Source: Candidatus Kinetoplastibacterium sorsogonicusi (lineage in GTDB: Bacteria; Pseudomonadota; Gammaproteobacteria; Burkholderiales; Burkholderiaceae_B). From it: 64,000 nt of DNA. Positions 1-9,760 of this stretch are shown here, in pieces. Within the stretch, counting starts at the first letter, position 1, and the number at the start of each line of letters is the position of its first letter. The DNA is taken from the NCBI RefSeq assembly GCF_003072465.1, contig NZ_CP025628.1, forward strand, positions 207,501 to 271,500, given 5' to 3'. The notes below the pieces were generated by a model. That model saw nothing but the letters and a program-made list of their open reading frames with translations. It made no database searches and was not told where the DNA came from. A program made the translations under genes and the position numbers.

Positions 1-571
<571 letters not shown>

Positions 572-721
572 ATAACTCTAAAGGTTATATTGATTATATA
601 TTTTAAGAAAATTGTATAATATAATGCGATCTATTTTTTATTAATTAAATTAATTAATATATAGAAGTTGTGTTTCTTCGAATTGATTTAAGGATTATAA
701 TTTTATATAATCTTAAAGGTT

Positions 722-838
722 TTGCCTGATCACTATAGCAAAGTTGATCCACTCCTTCCCATCTCGAACAGGAAAGTTAAACGCTTTTGCGCCGATGATA
801 GTAGATGTACATCTGTGAAAGTAGGTTATGGTCAGGCT
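722..838 (+). rRNA. rrf: 5S ribosomal RNA
   Basis: About 117 nt starting TTTGCCTGAT and ending GGTCAGGCT, so the two ends pair as the terminal helix. Internal conserved stretches ATCTCGAAC and GCGCCGATGATAGT match loop B/C and helix IV of bacterial 5S. It follows the 23S gene after an AT-rich spacer of about 150 nt with no tRNA, and it is followed by a terminator. The exact ends are good to a few bases. Confidence 0.95.
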
Positions 839-855
839 TCTTTTTTTAATTAAAA

Positions 856-889
856 GCCCTAATATATTAAATTATATTAGGGTTTTTTT
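856..889 (+). terminator. Rho-independent terminator of the rRNA operon
   Basis: A 10-bp stem (arm CCCTAATATA at 857-866, complementary arm ending GGG at 882) with a 6-nt loop is followed by seven T residues. It lies just after 5S and ends the rrn transcript. It also separates it from the convergent rsfS gene. Confidence 0.85.
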
Positions 890-912
890 ATGCTTTAATG
901 GTTTTATGGTTC

Positions 913-1254
913 TTAAAATGTATTAAATAATTCTTCTATATTATAATATGATCTACATTTAGATTGCATTATATGTATAATAATATAGCTTGTATCAATT
1001 ACAATCCATTCACCATTTTTTTCACCTTCTACTCTAATGGATTTTAAATTTAATTTTTTCTTGATTTGTTTTATAGTATTATATGCTAAAGCACGTGTAT
1101 GAGTATTTGATGTACTAGTAGCAATAATAACTTTATCAAAAAGTACGCTTGTTTCTCTATTAGTATCAAATACTTTAATATCTTGTGCTTTAATATCAGA
1201 TAGAGCATTTATTATAGTGAATTCTAATTTATTGATATTTTTGTCTATATTCAT
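913..1254 (-). CDS. rsfS: Ribosomal silencing factor RsfS (Iojap family)
   Basis: The 113-aa protein shows the whole RsfS/DUF143 pattern: KAQDI (22-26), ATSTSN (45-50), VEGEKNGEW (75-83), HIMQ (94-97) and the YYNIEELF end (103-110). The family binds ribosomal protein uL14 and blocks subunit joining during starvation. It sits 10 nt downstream of nadD, the usual nadD-rsfS pairing. The rlmH gene that normally follows in betaproteobacteria is absent: the rRNA operon terminator comes next. Length is normal for the family. Confidence 0.93.
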   Translation of the reverse strand: MNIDKNINKLEFTIINALSDIKAQDIKVFDTNRETSVLFDKVIIATSTSNTHTRALAYNTIKQIKKKLNLKSIRVEGEKNGEWIVIDTSYIIIHIMQSKCRSYYNIEELFNTF

Positions 1255-1264
1255 ATGATTTATT

Positions 1265-1882
1265 TTATTTATTAATATATAAATTAAATTTTTTTATATA
1301 TTCTATTATAGGTTTTTCAAGTTCATTAATTTTATCAAAGTTTAATTTTTTATTATTTATTTTATGTCTTATAGAAGTTGATGAAATTTTGTGAAATAGA
1401 TTTGGCAATAATCTTATATATTTATTTTTTTCTAGTAATTTACGATTTAGATCATTTGGTATAAATATTTTTTTATTAGCACGTGAAAAAACAACTAAAT
1501 CTACTAAATCAATAATTTTATCCCATTCTAGCCAAGAACAAAAATTAATTAATTGATCTGATCCTATTATTAAATAATATATATGATTTTTTCTTTGAGT
1601 ATAAAAATATTTTATAGTATCTATAGTATAGTTAATTTCATTAACTTTAGTTTCTATTTCATCAACATAAATATTATTTTCATATTGGACGGCTATTTTT
1701 AACATAGATAGTCTATGTTTAATAGAAGCTATTAATTGAGATTTTTGAGAATGTATAGCACATGGTATTAATAATATTTTATTAAGTTTTAAAATATTAA
1801 TAGCACTTCTTGCTATAGCTATATGACCTTTATGTACTGGATCAAAACTGCCGCCTAAAATTCCTATATGTTCTTTATACAT
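1265..1882 (-). CDS. nadD: Nicotinate-nucleotide adenylyltransferase NadD
   Basis: The 205-aa enzyme adenylates nicotinate mononucleotide in NAD synthesis. The nucleotidyltransferase signature GSFDPVHKGH is at residues 11-20 and contains the HxGH-type motif. GSDQ is at 107-110, and the C-terminal ISSTSIR motif at 166-172 matches the ISSTxIR ATP-binding signature. It starts with ATG and heads a short minus-strand pair with rsfS. The hemF gene expected upstream in Bordetella-like genomes is not recognisable. Confidence 0.95.
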   Translation of the reverse strand: MYKEHIGILGGSFDPVHKGHIAIARSAINILKLNKILLIPCAIHSQKSQLIASIKHRLSMLKIAVQYENNIYVDEIETKVNEINYTIDTIKYFYTQRKNHIYYLIIGSDQLINFCSWLEWDKIIDLVDLVVFSRANKKIFIPNDLNRKLLEKNKYIRLLPNLFHKISSTSIRHKINNKKLNFDKINELEKPIIEYIKKFNLYINK

Positions 1883-2096
1883 TCCATTTTGTTATAAATT
1901 TTTTGAAGAATTCATATTTTTTTAATAAAATTTAAAGAAAATTCAAATAAAAAATATATTTTGACGATTGATTCTATACTAAAAATTGATCTCTATCAAA
2001 TAAAATAAATTTAAAAAATTTTTATTTCATTAAAACTTAATATATTAAATACCATTACAATTGAAATTATTTAATTGATTTTTAGTAAAGACATAA

Positions 2097-2133
2097 TATA
2101 TTGATATTTTAATTTATTAAAAATATCAATATA
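2097..2133 (-). terminator. Hairpin downstream of purD, possible terminator
   Basis: A perfect 14-bp AT-rich stem (2097-2110 with 2120-2133) with a 9-nt loop lies about 40 nt past the purD stop. The arm itself contains a TTTT run, but no clean U tract follows the stem on the minus strand. Terminator function is therefore an inference from position. The rest of the 1883-2171 spacer is plain AT-rich DNA. Confidence 0.4.
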
Positions 2134-2171
2134 AAAATAATTTGATATTCTTAATAAATTTTTTATATATT

Positions 2172-3461
2172 TTAATTATTTTTTTTGTTAGATTTCATAG
2201 CTCGCCATCCTATATCTTTGCGATATTGCATTCCATCAAAATGAATATTACTAATAATATCATAAGCTTTTTCTCTAGCTATACGAATAGAATCTCCCAA
2301 TGTAGTAACACATAATACTCTACCACCAGAAGTAATAATTTCATTATTTAATTTTTTTGTAGCTGAATGAAAAACTACACATTCATCAGTATCTTTTGGT
2401 AACCCAGTTATAGGAAATCCAAGTTCAGGATTATCTGGATATCCTTTTGAAGCAATAACTACACCTACAGCAGTTCTACGATCCCACATAATTTCTGCTT
2501 TATCAAGGGAATTATTAATAGCATGCTCAAAAATATCTACTAAATCTGTTTTCATCCTCATCATGATTGGTTGAGCTTCTGGATCTCCTATACGACAATT
2601 AAATTCTAATATTTTTATATCTTTTTCAGCAGAATTATTTAATTTATTTGATATCATAACGCCAGCATATAAAAATCCAGTAAATGGTATACCATCTTTA
2701 GACATACCATTAATAGTTGGTAAAATTACATCTCTCATAATTCTATTATATATATCAGGAGTAATTATACTTGCTGGTGAATATGCTCCCATACCTCCAG
2801 TATTTGGACCTAAATCTTCATCTAATAGTCTTTTATGATCTTGACTTGTTGCTAAAGCTAATACATTAGTTCCATCAGACATTACTATAAATGATGCTTC
2901 TTCTCCTTCTAAATATTCTTCTATTAATATATTTTGGCTATAAAAATTATTAGTAAATTTATTAATAGCATCATGTGCTTCTTCTTTGCTTTTAGCTACC
3001 ACTACACCTTTTCCTGAAGCTAACCCATCAACTTTTATTACTATAGGCATTTCTTCATTATCTATATAGTTATGTGCTTCAACAGCATTTTCAAAACAAG
3101 CATATTTAGCAGTAGGAATTTTATGTTTTATCATAAAATTTTTAGCAAAAATTTTTGAACTTTCTAACTGTGCTGCTGCTTTAGTTGGGCCAAAAATTTT
3201 TAATCCTGCTTCTCTAAAATTATCAACTATTCCAGCAGCTAAAGGAGCTTCTGGACCTACAATTGTCATATTTATATTATGTATTTTCGCAAAATTAATT
3301 AGATCGTTTATATCTGTTTCAGATATGTTTTCTATACGGTCATTATTAGCAGTACCAGCATTTCCTGGTGATACATAAATTTTTTTCACTCTTGGTGATA
3401 AAGATAAACGCCAAACAAGAGCATGCTCTCTACCACCAGATCCTATAACTAGTAATTTCAT
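2172..3461 (-). CDS. purD: Phosphoribosylamine-glycine ligase PurD
   Basis: GAR synthetase, step 2 of de novo purine synthesis, 429 aa. The N-terminal GSGGREHA (7-14), ATP-grasp motif GLASGKGVVV (147-155 region), GGMGAYSPA and the metal-binding RIGDPEAQ are all present. I place the start at the ATG at 3461 (MKLLVIGSGG). A TTG four codons upstream is in frame, but it only adds MWLI, which the family lacks. Length is normal. The gene is followed by yebC upstream on the same strand, as in Bordetella-type genomes. Confidence 0.95.
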   Translation of the reverse strand: MKLLVIGSGGREHALVWRLSLSPRVKKIYVSPGNAGTANNDRIENISETDINDLINFAKIHNINMTIVGPEAPLAAGIVDNFREAGLKIFGPTKAAAQLESSKIFAKNFMIKHKIPTAKYACFENAVEAHNYIDNEEMPIVIKVDGLASGKGVVVAKSKEEAHDAINKFTNNFYSQNILIEEYLEGEEASFIVMSDGTNVLALATSQDHKRLLDEDLGPNTGGMGAYSPASIITPDIYNRIMRDVILPTINGMSKDGIPFTGFLYAGVMISNKLNNSAEKDIKILEFNCRIGDPEAQPIMMRMKTDLVDIFEHAINNSLDKAEIMWDRRTAVGVVIASKGYPDNPELGFPITGLPKDTDECVVFHSATKKLNNEIITSGGRVLCVTTLGDSIRIAREKAYDIISNIHFDGMQYRKDIGWRAMKSNKKNN

Positions 3462-3555
3462 AATTAACCACAATTTTTAATTTAAAAAAAATTTTTTAAT
3501 ATAATTAATAATAGACATAAAATTAGAATGTAATTATTATGCTATATTTAACAAT

Positions 3556-4287
3556 TTAAAAAATTACATTTGAATATACTTCTTTTATATCATCAAGAGC
3601 TTGTAAATTTTCTATCATTTCTTTAAATTTAATAAGATCATTATCATTAAGTCTAATTTCATTAATAGGTTTCATAGTCAAGCATTCTATTTCTGTTTTT
3701 AATCCTAAATTTTTAAAATCTAAATGTAATTCACTATATTTTTTAGGAGCACAAATTATTTCAATAAACCCATCATCATCTACAATAATATCTTCTGCAT
3801 CATGAAATAAGGCAATATCTATAATTTTATTTTCTATATCTGCATTTTCTATAATATTAGGTGAAAATACAATTTGTCCACAATAATTAAATAAAAAAGA
3901 TACAGAACCTTCTTGACCTAAATGACCTTGGTATTTATTAAAAATACTTCTTACTTCTGAGGTAGTACGAATTTTATTATCAGTCATAGTATCAACTATA
4001 ATAGCTGATCCAGAAATACCATAACCTTCATACCTAGCTTCAATATAATCCATTTGGGTATTATCAATACCACGTTTAATCGCTCTTTGTATATTATCTT
4101 TTGGCATGTTTACATTATTAGCTTTTTCGCATGCTATACGAAGTTTTGAATTATTATTAATATCTTTACCACCTTCACGTGCTGCAATTGTAATTTCTCT
4201 AATTAATTTTGTCCAAAGTTTTCCTTTTTTGGAGTCTTGACGATTTTTACGATGTTGAATATTAGCCCATTTACTATGTCCAGCCAT
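3556..4287 (-). CDS. yebC: YebC/PmpR family protein
   Basis: A 243-aa member of the YebC/TACO1 family, opening with the diagnostic MAGHSKWANIQHRK and followed by TKLIREITIAAREGG. Family members were first described as transcriptional regulators and are now linked to translation of difficult motifs. Which role applies here cannot be told from the sequence. Full length. An AGG ribosome binding site precedes the ATG. It is transcribed divergently from pyrB. Confidence 0.93.
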   Translation of the reverse strand: MAGHSKWANIQHRKNRQDSKKGKLWTKLIREITIAAREGGKDINNNSKLRIACEKANNVNMPKDNIQRAIKRGIDNTQMDYIEARYEGYGISGSAIIVDTMTDNKIRTTSEVRSIFNKYQGHLGQEGSVSFLFNYCGQIVFSPNIIENADIENKIIDIALFHDAEDIIVDDDGFIEIICAPKKYSELHLDFKNLGLKTEIECLTMKPINEIRLNDNDLIKFKEMIENLQALDDIKEVYSNVIF

Positions 4288-4450
4288 AATTTACCTAAAA
4301 CATATAATTGATTAAAAATATATCATAAAAAATCTATTTATCTATAGATAGATGTTTATTATACTTCTATCAGTATATGATTTGTATTATTAATATTAAA
4401 AAAATAATTCACATATAATCAATAACTAATTTATATATTACTACTTTATA

Positions 4451-4480
4451 TTGATAGTTTATAATTTATATAAATATTAT
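4451..4480 (+). promoter_or_regulatory. Candidate sigma-70 promoter for pyrB
   Basis: TTGATA (4451-4456) and TATTAT (4475-4480) are separated by 18 nt and lie about 25 nt before the pyrB start. The surrounding DNA is so AT-rich that such matches arise easily, so this is only a candidate. Confidence 0.35.
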
Positions 4481-4505
4481 AATTATTAAAAATAGGAATA
4501 AAACT

Positions 4506-5540
4506 TTGAAAAATACTATTAGTTATAATAACACAAACCATCTTTTATCTATTGACCAATTTGATAGAGATAGTGTTGAAAAACTTTTTAGAATAGCAGA
4601 TATGATGAAACCTATTACAACTCGACAAAAAATTTGTAGAGTTTTGGAAGGAGCAGTATTAGGGAATTTATTTTTTGAAGCTAGCACTAGAACTAGAGTA
4701 AGTTTTGGAGCTGCATTTTGTAGACTTGGAGGATCTGTATGTGATACTACAGGATTTACATTTTCTTCGATGGCTAAAGGAGAATCTATTAGTGATACTA
4801 GCAAAGTTATTAGTGGCTATGTTGATATTATGGTAATTAGACATCCAGAAATTGGATCTGTAGCTCAATTTGCTAATGCAACAAATATTCCAGTAGTAAA
4901 TGGTGGAGATGGTCCTGGAGAACATCCTAGTCAAGCATTATTAGATTTATATACCATATTAACTGAATTTGATAAATTAAATAAAACTATAGATGGATCC
5001 CATATAGCTATAGTAGGAGATTTAAAATATGGTCGGACTGTACATTCACTTATAAAATTATTATCTCTTTATAAAGGTCTTAAAATTTCATTAATTTCAC
5101 CTAATATTTTAAAAATGCCAAAATATTTAATAGACCAAGCTTCTACTAAAGGTAATGTAATAGAGGAAAAAAATTCTATAACTAGTGGACTAGAAAATGT
5201 TGATGTGATATATGCTACAAGATTACAAAAAGAACGTTTTACTTCTGAGATAGATATTGATTCTGAATCTAGTTTTCAAATTAATTTAGCAAAATTAAAT
5301 TTATATTGTAAGAAAGATACTATAGTTATGCATCCTTTACCTAGAGATAGTAGGCCTGGATCTTATGATCTTAGTACAGATCTTGATAAAGATCCTAGAT
5401 TAGCAATATTTCGTCAAGCAGATAATGGTATTAATATAAGAATGGCAATATTTTCTTCTTTATTAGAAGTAGATGATTTAATAGAAAGGTCTATGAAAGA
5501 TGCAAAATGGAAAAGTCCAAAAATTTTACGTCCTATTTAA
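4506..5540 (+). CDS. pyrB: Aspartate carbamoyltransferase catalytic chain
   Basis: The 344-aa enzyme catalyses the first committed step of pyrimidine synthesis. The carbamoyl-phosphate loop STRTR is at 60-64, HPSQ at 140-143, GDLKYGRTVHS at 171-181 and HPLPR at 276-280. It resembles the E. coli-type catalytic chain but is longer, with extra residues at both ends. The start is a TTG at 4506, with AGGA at 4494-4497 placed 8 nt upstream. No pyrI regulatory chain or adjacent pyrC is seen here. Confidence 0.93.
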   Translation: MKNTISYNNTNHLLSIDQFDRDSVEKLFRIADMMKPITTRQKICRVLEGAVLGNLFFEASTRTRVSFGAAFCRLGGSVCDTTGFTFSSMAKGESISDTSKVISGYVDIMVIRHPEIGSVAQFANATNIPVVNGGDGPGEHPSQALLDLYTILTEFDKLNKTIDGSHIAIVGDLKYGRTVHSLIKLLSLYKGLKISLISPNILKMPKYLIDQASTKGNVIEEKNSITSGLENVDVIYATRLQKERFTSEIDIDSESSFQINLAKLNLYCKKDTIVMHPLPRDSRPGSYDLSTDLDKDPRLAIFRQADNGINIRMAIFSSLLEVDDLIERSMKDAKWKSPKILRPI

Positions 5541-5604
5541 TATTAAATTTTAAAAAATATTTTTTGTATAAACATCTATAAAATTAATAAGGAACATATT
5601 GTAA

Positions 5605-6657
5605 ATGATCGATAAAACAAATAATGATAAGAGTAAGATATTAGCAACAACTATCTCTCAAATTGAAAAACAATTTGGCAAAGGCTCTGTAATGATTTAT
5701 GGAGATAATAATATACAAAATGATATACAAGTTGTTTCTACAGGTTCTATCAGTTTAGATATAGCTTTAGGTGTTGGTGGCATACCAAGAGGTAGAGTTA
5801 TAGAGATATATGGACCTGAATCATCAGGTAAAACAACTTTAACTTTACATACTATAGCTGAAATGCAAAAAACAGGTGGTATTTGTGCATTTATAGATGC
5901 TGAACATGCTTTAGATGTAAAATATGCCTCTAAATTAGGTATTAATTTAGTTGATCTACTTGTTTCTCAACCTGATACTGGTGAACAAGCATTAGAAATT
6001 ACAGATGCTTTAGTAAGATCTGGATCAGTTGATTTAGTAATAATAGATTCTGTTGCTGCTTTAGTACCAAAAGCTGAAATAGAAGGAGAGATGGGTGATT
6101 CTTTACCTGGATTACAAGCACGATTAATGAGTCAAGCTTTACGTAAATTAACATCTAATATCAAAAAAACAAATTGTATAGTTATCTTTATCAATCAAAT
6201 AAGAATGAAGATAGGCGTAATGTTTGGAAGTCCTGAAACAACTACAGGAGGTAATGCTTTGAAATTTTATTCTTCAATACGTTTAGATATTAGACGCATT
6301 GGCTCTATTAAAAAAGGAGATGAAGTAATTGGTAGTGAAACTAGAGTCAAAGTAGTAAAAAATAAAGTAGCTCCTCCTTTTAAACAAGCAGAATTTGATA
6401 TTTTATATGGGACAGGTATTTCAAAAGAAGGAGAAATCATAGATTTAGGAGTTAATTTAAATATTATAGATAAATCAGGTTCTTGGTATAGTTATAAAGG
6501 TAATAAAATTGGTCAAGGTAAAGATAATGTTAGAGAATTTTTAAGAACAAATAAAGAAATTTCTCTAGAAATAGAAAATATGATCAGAGAACATTATAGT
6601 ACACAAGTGCGTAAGGTAATATTATTAGATAATATGATTGATGAAAAGACTACTTAG
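5605..6657 (+). CDS. recA: Recombinase RecA
   Basis: The 350-aa strand-exchange ATPase is complete. It has Walker A GPESSGKT (70-77), the Walker B VIIDS segment, the [14 protein letters not shown] loop and the L2 region [24 protein letters not shown] lies about 11 nt before the ATG. No CTG-N10-CAG-like LexA box is visible in the 64-nt spacer after pyrB, so SOS control has probably been lost. Its usual partner recX follows only as a pseudogene. Confidence 0.97.
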   Translation: MIDKTNNDKSKILATTISQIEKQFGKGSVMIYGDNNIQNDIQVVSTGSISLDIALGVGGIPRGRVIEIYGPESSGKTTLTLHTIAEMQKTGGICAFIDAEHALDVKYASKLGINLVDLLVSQPDTGEQALEITDALVRSGSVDLVIIDSVAALVPKAEIEGEMGDSLPGLQARLMSQALRKLTSNIKKTNCIVIFINQIRMKIGVMFGSPETTTGGNALKFYSSIRLDIRRIGSIKKGDEVIGSETRVKVVKNKVAPPFKQAEFDILYGTGISKEGEIIDLGVNLNIIDKSGSWYSYKGNKIGQGKDNVREFLRTNKEISLEIENMIREHYSTQVRKVILLDNMIDEKTT

Positions 6658-6676
6658 ATTAAGAATTTTTTATATA

Positions 6677-6868
6677 ATGAATCAATTATTCATTTCTATA
6701 AAATTAAATTTATTATCTAAAAAAGATTTTTCTATATATTAATTGTTTTTAAAACTAAAAATTTTTAATTATGAAAATGATGATATAAAATTTTTATTAG
6801 ATACATTAGACTAAAATAATTTTCTATCAAGTGATAGATTTGCAACAAATTTATCACTTGATAGAAAA
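6677..6868 (+). pseudogene. recX: Decayed recX (RecA regulator) remnant
   Basis: From an ATG at 6677, one reading frame carries RecX-like sequence through two in-frame TAA codons (codon 22 at 6740-6742, codon 46). The stretches are LNLLSKKDFSIY, then ENDDIKFLLDTLD, then NNFLSSDRFATNL. These resemble the RecX pattern of an xLLxxRExSxxEL helix followed by a linker and a (F/Y)LSDxRFAxxL helix. The position right after recA is where betaproteobacteria keep recX. The distal two thirds are not recognisable beyond about 6870. Family assignment is by eye and should be checked by profile search. Confidence 0.68.
6820..6868. repeat. 23-bp inverted repeat with a 3-nt loop
   Basis: Arm 6820-6842 pairs with 6846-6868, with only one G-U pair (6837/6851) and the loop CAA. 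The core arm is CTATCAAGTGATAGATTTG, flanked by TTTT and AAAA that also pair. It lies in the recX ruin, about 165 nt after the recA stop. There is no T tract on either side. It is therefore not a standard intrinsic terminator, although it could protect the recA mRNA 3' end. Confidence 0.85.
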
Positions 6869-7246
6869 AAATTAAATATAGTATTTTTATATAGTTCAGA
6901 CATAAAAAATAAAGACTGAATTAAATGAATATGAGCGTATAAAGATAATTTTAAATAAACGTTTTTATGTAAGATTTATAAATAAATTAGAATATTAAAA
7001 AAGTAAAATTTTTGTTATCAAGAAGTTTTATATATGACTTGATATTTTAAACTATTAAATAATTATATTTTAATAAATCACTGTTTTGCTTGAATTTAAT
7101 ATACATGCATTGGTACAATTAAATTATACATATTTTGTTTAATGTTATTTTTTATATATTAATTTTCTTTCATAAGAAAATTTTCATGACATATTAATTA
7201 TGTCTTTGCTATTATTTAGTTCTTAATAAAATATTGTAGGTAACAA
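6869..7246. other. Non-coding spacer before sucC
   Basis: This 378-nt AT-rich spacer has no supported gene. It holds small inverted repeats: a 7-bp pair TATCAAG/CTTGATA (7016-7022, 7038-7044), a 9-bp stem with loop TCAT (7161-7182) and a 6-bp stem GACATA/TATGTC (7188-7204). The first part may contain unreadable recX sequence. The last two stems could sit in the sucC leader RNA, but no known leader class was recognised. Confidence 0.5.
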
Positions 7247-8407
7247 ATGAAAATCCATGAATATCAAGCTAAGGAATTGCTTAGAAAGTTCGATGTGACA
7301 GTACCACAAGGCATGGCAGCATTTTCTGTAGATGAAGCAGTTAAAGTTGCTAAAAAACTAGGTGGTCCAGTTTGGGTAGTGAAAGCTCAAATACATGCTG
7401 GAGGAAGAGGTAAAGGTGGTGGAGTAAAGATTGCTAAATCTATTGAAGAAGTTCAAAAATATGCTTCTGAAATTTTAGGAATGCAATTAGTCACTCATCA
7501 AACAGGTAGTGATGGACAAAAGGTTCGTCGTCTATTAATAGAAGAAGGTGCTGATATTCAAAAAGAATATTATTTAGGCATAGTAACTGATCGTAGTTCA
7601 CAAAAAATTTGTATGATGGCCTCTAGTGAAGGTGGTATGGAAATAGAAGAAGTAGCTAATAAATTTCCTGAAAAAATTGTTAAAATTTTTATCGATCCAA
7701 TAAATGGATTGAATGATAAAGATGCAGAATATTTAGCAAAAAGTATTGGTATACCAAATACTTCCTTAGAAAACGCCATTAAAGAATTCAAAAAACTTTA
7801 TAAAACTTATTGGGATACAGATGCTTCATTAGTGGAGATTAATCCTCTTATTTTAGATAGCAAAGGAAAAATTATAGCACTTGATGCAAAATTTAATTTT
7901 GATGCAAATGCAATATTTAGACATAAAGATATACTAGAATATAGAGATTTAGACGAAGAAAATTCAGCTGAAATAGAAGCTAGTAAATTTGATTTAGCTT
8001 ATATACAACTTGATGGTAATATAGGATGTTTGGTTAATGGTGCTGGATTAGCTATGGCTACTATGGATACAATCAAACTATTTGGTTGTGAACCTGCAAA
8101 CTTTCTTGATGTTGGTGGAGGAGCAACAGCAGAAAAAGTAACAGAAGCTTTCAAAATTATGTTAAAAAATAAAAGTGTCAAAGCTATTTTAGTAAATATT
8201 TTTGGTGGCATAATGCGTTGTGATGTAATTGCAGAGGGTATAATATCAGCATGTAAGGCTGTAAATTTGCAAGTTCCTCTTGTAGTAAGAATGAAAGGAA
8301 CAAATGAAGAATTAGGCAAGAAAATGCTTGCTGATTCTGGATTACCTATTATTAGCGCAGATACTATGGCAGATGCTGCAAATAAAATAGTAACAGCTAC
8401 TAAATAA
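7247..8407 (+). CDS. sucC: Succinyl-CoA synthetase, beta subunit
   Basis: The 386-aa ATP-grasp subunit is complete. It opens [12 protein letters not shown] and has the grasp-loop GGRGKGGG near residue 45, VEINPL, and the C-terminal GGGAT and [10 protein letters not shown] segments of the CoA ligase fold. With SucD it interconverts succinyl-CoA and succinate with nucleotide phosphorylation. It is 19 nt upstream of sucD, so the pair forms an operon. Retention suggests the succinyl-CoA branch of the TCA cycle is still used for energy or for succinyl-CoA supply to DapD. Confidence 0.97.
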   Translation: MKIHEYQAKELLRKFDVTVPQGMAAFSVDEAVKVAKKLGGPVWVVKAQIHAGGRGKGGGVKIAKSIEEVQKYASEILGMQLVTHQTGSDGQKVRRLLIEEGADIQKEYYLGIVTDRSSQKICMMASSEGGMEIEEVANKFPEKIVKIFIDPINGLNDKDAEYLAKSIGIPNTSLENAIKEFKKLYKTYWDTDASLVEINPLILDSKGKIIALDAKFNFDANAIFRHKDILEYRDLDEENSAEIEASKFDLAYIQLDGNIGCLVNGAGLAMATMDTIKLFGCEPANFLDVGGGATAEKVTEAFKIMLKNKSVKAILVNIFGGIMRCDVIAEGIISACKAVNLQVPLVVRMKGTNEELGKKMLADSGLPIISADTMADAANKIVTATK

Positions 8408-8426
8408 ATTCCAAAGGATTTATAAA

Positions 8427-9308
8427 ATGTCAATTCTGATAGATAAAAACACTAAAGTAATTACTCAAGGTATTACTGGTAAGACAGGTCAGTTTCATAC
8501 ACGCATGTGTCGTGATTATGCTAATGGAAAATCAGCATTTGTAGCTGGTGTTAACCCTAAAAGAGCTGGTGAAGATTTTGAAGGAATACCAATTTTTTCT
8601 TCTGTAAATGAAGCTAAAAAAGTTACAGGTGCTACTGTATCAGTTATATATGTGCCACCATCAGGTGCAGCAGCAGCTATATTAGAAGCAGTTAATGCTC
8701 AGTTAGATTTAGTCATATGTATTACTGAAGGCATTCCAGTTAAAGATATGTTAGAAGTAAGAAATCATATGCGTCATATGAATAGTAAAACGTTACTTTT
8801 AGGACCAAATTGTCCTGGATTAATTGTTCCAGAAGAAATAAAAATAGGAATTATGCCAGGGCATATACATCGTAAAGGTAAAATTGGTATTGTTAGTAGA
8901 TCAGGTACTTTAACTTATGAGGCAGTAGCTCAAGTTACTGAATTAGGTTTAGGTCAATCAAGTGCTGTTGGTATTGGTGGAGATCCAATAAATGGTTTGA
9001 AACATATTGATATTCTTAAATTATTTAACGATGATCCAGATACTGAAGCTGTAATAATGATTGGTGAAATAGGTGGCCCTGATGAAGTAGAGGCTGCTAT
9101 TTGGGCAAAAAATAATATGCGTAAGCCTATTGTAGGATTTATTGCTGGTGTGACAGCACCAGCAGGAAAAAGAATGGGTCATGCTGGTGCTTTAATTTCT
9201 GGCGGTGCTGATACTGCAGATGCTAAATTAAAAGTCATGGAAGAATGTGGAATAAAAACTACTCGCAATCCTTCTGAAATGGGTAAATTATTAAAATCAA
9301 TAATTTAA
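8427..9308 (+). CDS. sucD: Succinyl-CoA synthetase, alpha subunit
   Basis: 293 aa. The CoA-binding Rossmann region starts with TQGITGKTGQFH (13-24). The phosphohistidine is His252 in GHAGALISGG (251-260). GPNCPG (126-131) is also typical. AAAGGA precedes the ATG. It forms the alpha-beta enzyme with SucC. A strong terminator follows at 9341-9382. Confidence 0.97.
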   Translation: MSILIDKNTKVITQGITGKTGQFHTRMCRDYANGKSAFVAGVNPKRAGEDFEGIPIFSSVNEAKKVTGATVSVIYVPPSGAAAAILEAVNAQLDLVICITEGIPVKDMLEVRNHMRHMNSKTLLLGPNCPGLIVPEEIKIGIMPGHIHRKGKIGIVSRSGTLTYEAVAQVTELGLGQSSAVGIGGDPINGLKHIDILKLFNDDPDTEAVIMIGEIGGPDEVEAAIWAKNNMRKPIVGFIAGVTAPAGKRMGHAGALISGGADTADAKLKVMEECGIKTTRNPSEMGKLLKSII

Positions 9309-9340
9309 CAAAGTTATCAATTTTATCAATTTGTAAAAAA

Positions 9341-9382
9341 TAAAGCATAAATTTTATTAATTAAAATTTATGCTTTATTTTT
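9341..9382 (+). terminator. Terminator of sucCD
   Basis: A perfect 16-bp stem (9341-9356 with 9362-9377), core AAAGCATAAATTTTA, has a 5-nt loop and is followed by TTTTT. A run of A residues precedes the stem, so it would also work in reverse. It ends the sucCD transcript 32 nt after the sucD stop. Confidence 0.85.
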
Positions 9383-9760
9383 ATACTTGCTAAATTTATT
9401 ATAAAGCAAATTATCTATAATTATAAAAAAATTATGTGATAGTTATAAATTTAATATTTAATAATAACCTGAAAATAACAATTATTTGAGTATTTATTTA
9501 AATTTTAAAATATGAAAATTTATAATTTTCAAGCATTTTTAAATAGCAAAAATTAAACATATATGTTTAATTTTTAACAAATATGAAATATGTATTATCA
9601 ATAAAATTAAATTTTTTAATTTTTTTGAATAAATTTAATAATTTTTTAAAAATTTATCTACTTTATCAAAATAATATTGTTTATTAGTTTCAATCAATTG
9701 CATGATTGTGAATCAAATCTGATATTCTATATCAAGTTTTAATTTACATAGGTTTATTAT
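9383..9760. other. Non-coding spacer before the hemY-like gene
   Basis: A 378-nt AT-rich region with no supported gene. It contains a perfect 28-bp palindrome at 9548-9575 (half-site AAAAATTAAACATA) that ends in five T residues and may be a second terminator. The hemC, hemD and hemX genes that precede hemY in Bordetella-like genomes are not recognisable here. Confidence 0.5.
9548..9575. repeat. 28-bp perfect palindrome
   Basis: The half-site AAAAATTAAACATA (9548-9561) is followed immediately by its exact reverse complement (9562-9575). As RNA it would form a hairpin ending in a U run. A back-up terminator of sucCD or a DNA-binding site are both possible. Confidence 0.7.

Noticed and set aside
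1883..2171. Possible hemF remnant between nadD and purD
   Set aside because: Gene order makes it plausible, but I could not recognise any HemF motif in the short AT-rich spacer.
4523..4934. Open frames on the minus strand inside pyrB
   Set aside because: They lie opposite a fully supported pyrB, have no family motifs and no ribosome binding site. Similar antisense frames inside sucC, leuB, lon, coaBC, clpX and tsaD were dropped for the same reason.
6658..7246. Phage or IS insertion between recA and sucC
   Set aside because: No transposase-like frame, no target duplication and no terminal repeats; the RecX-like remnant explains the first part.
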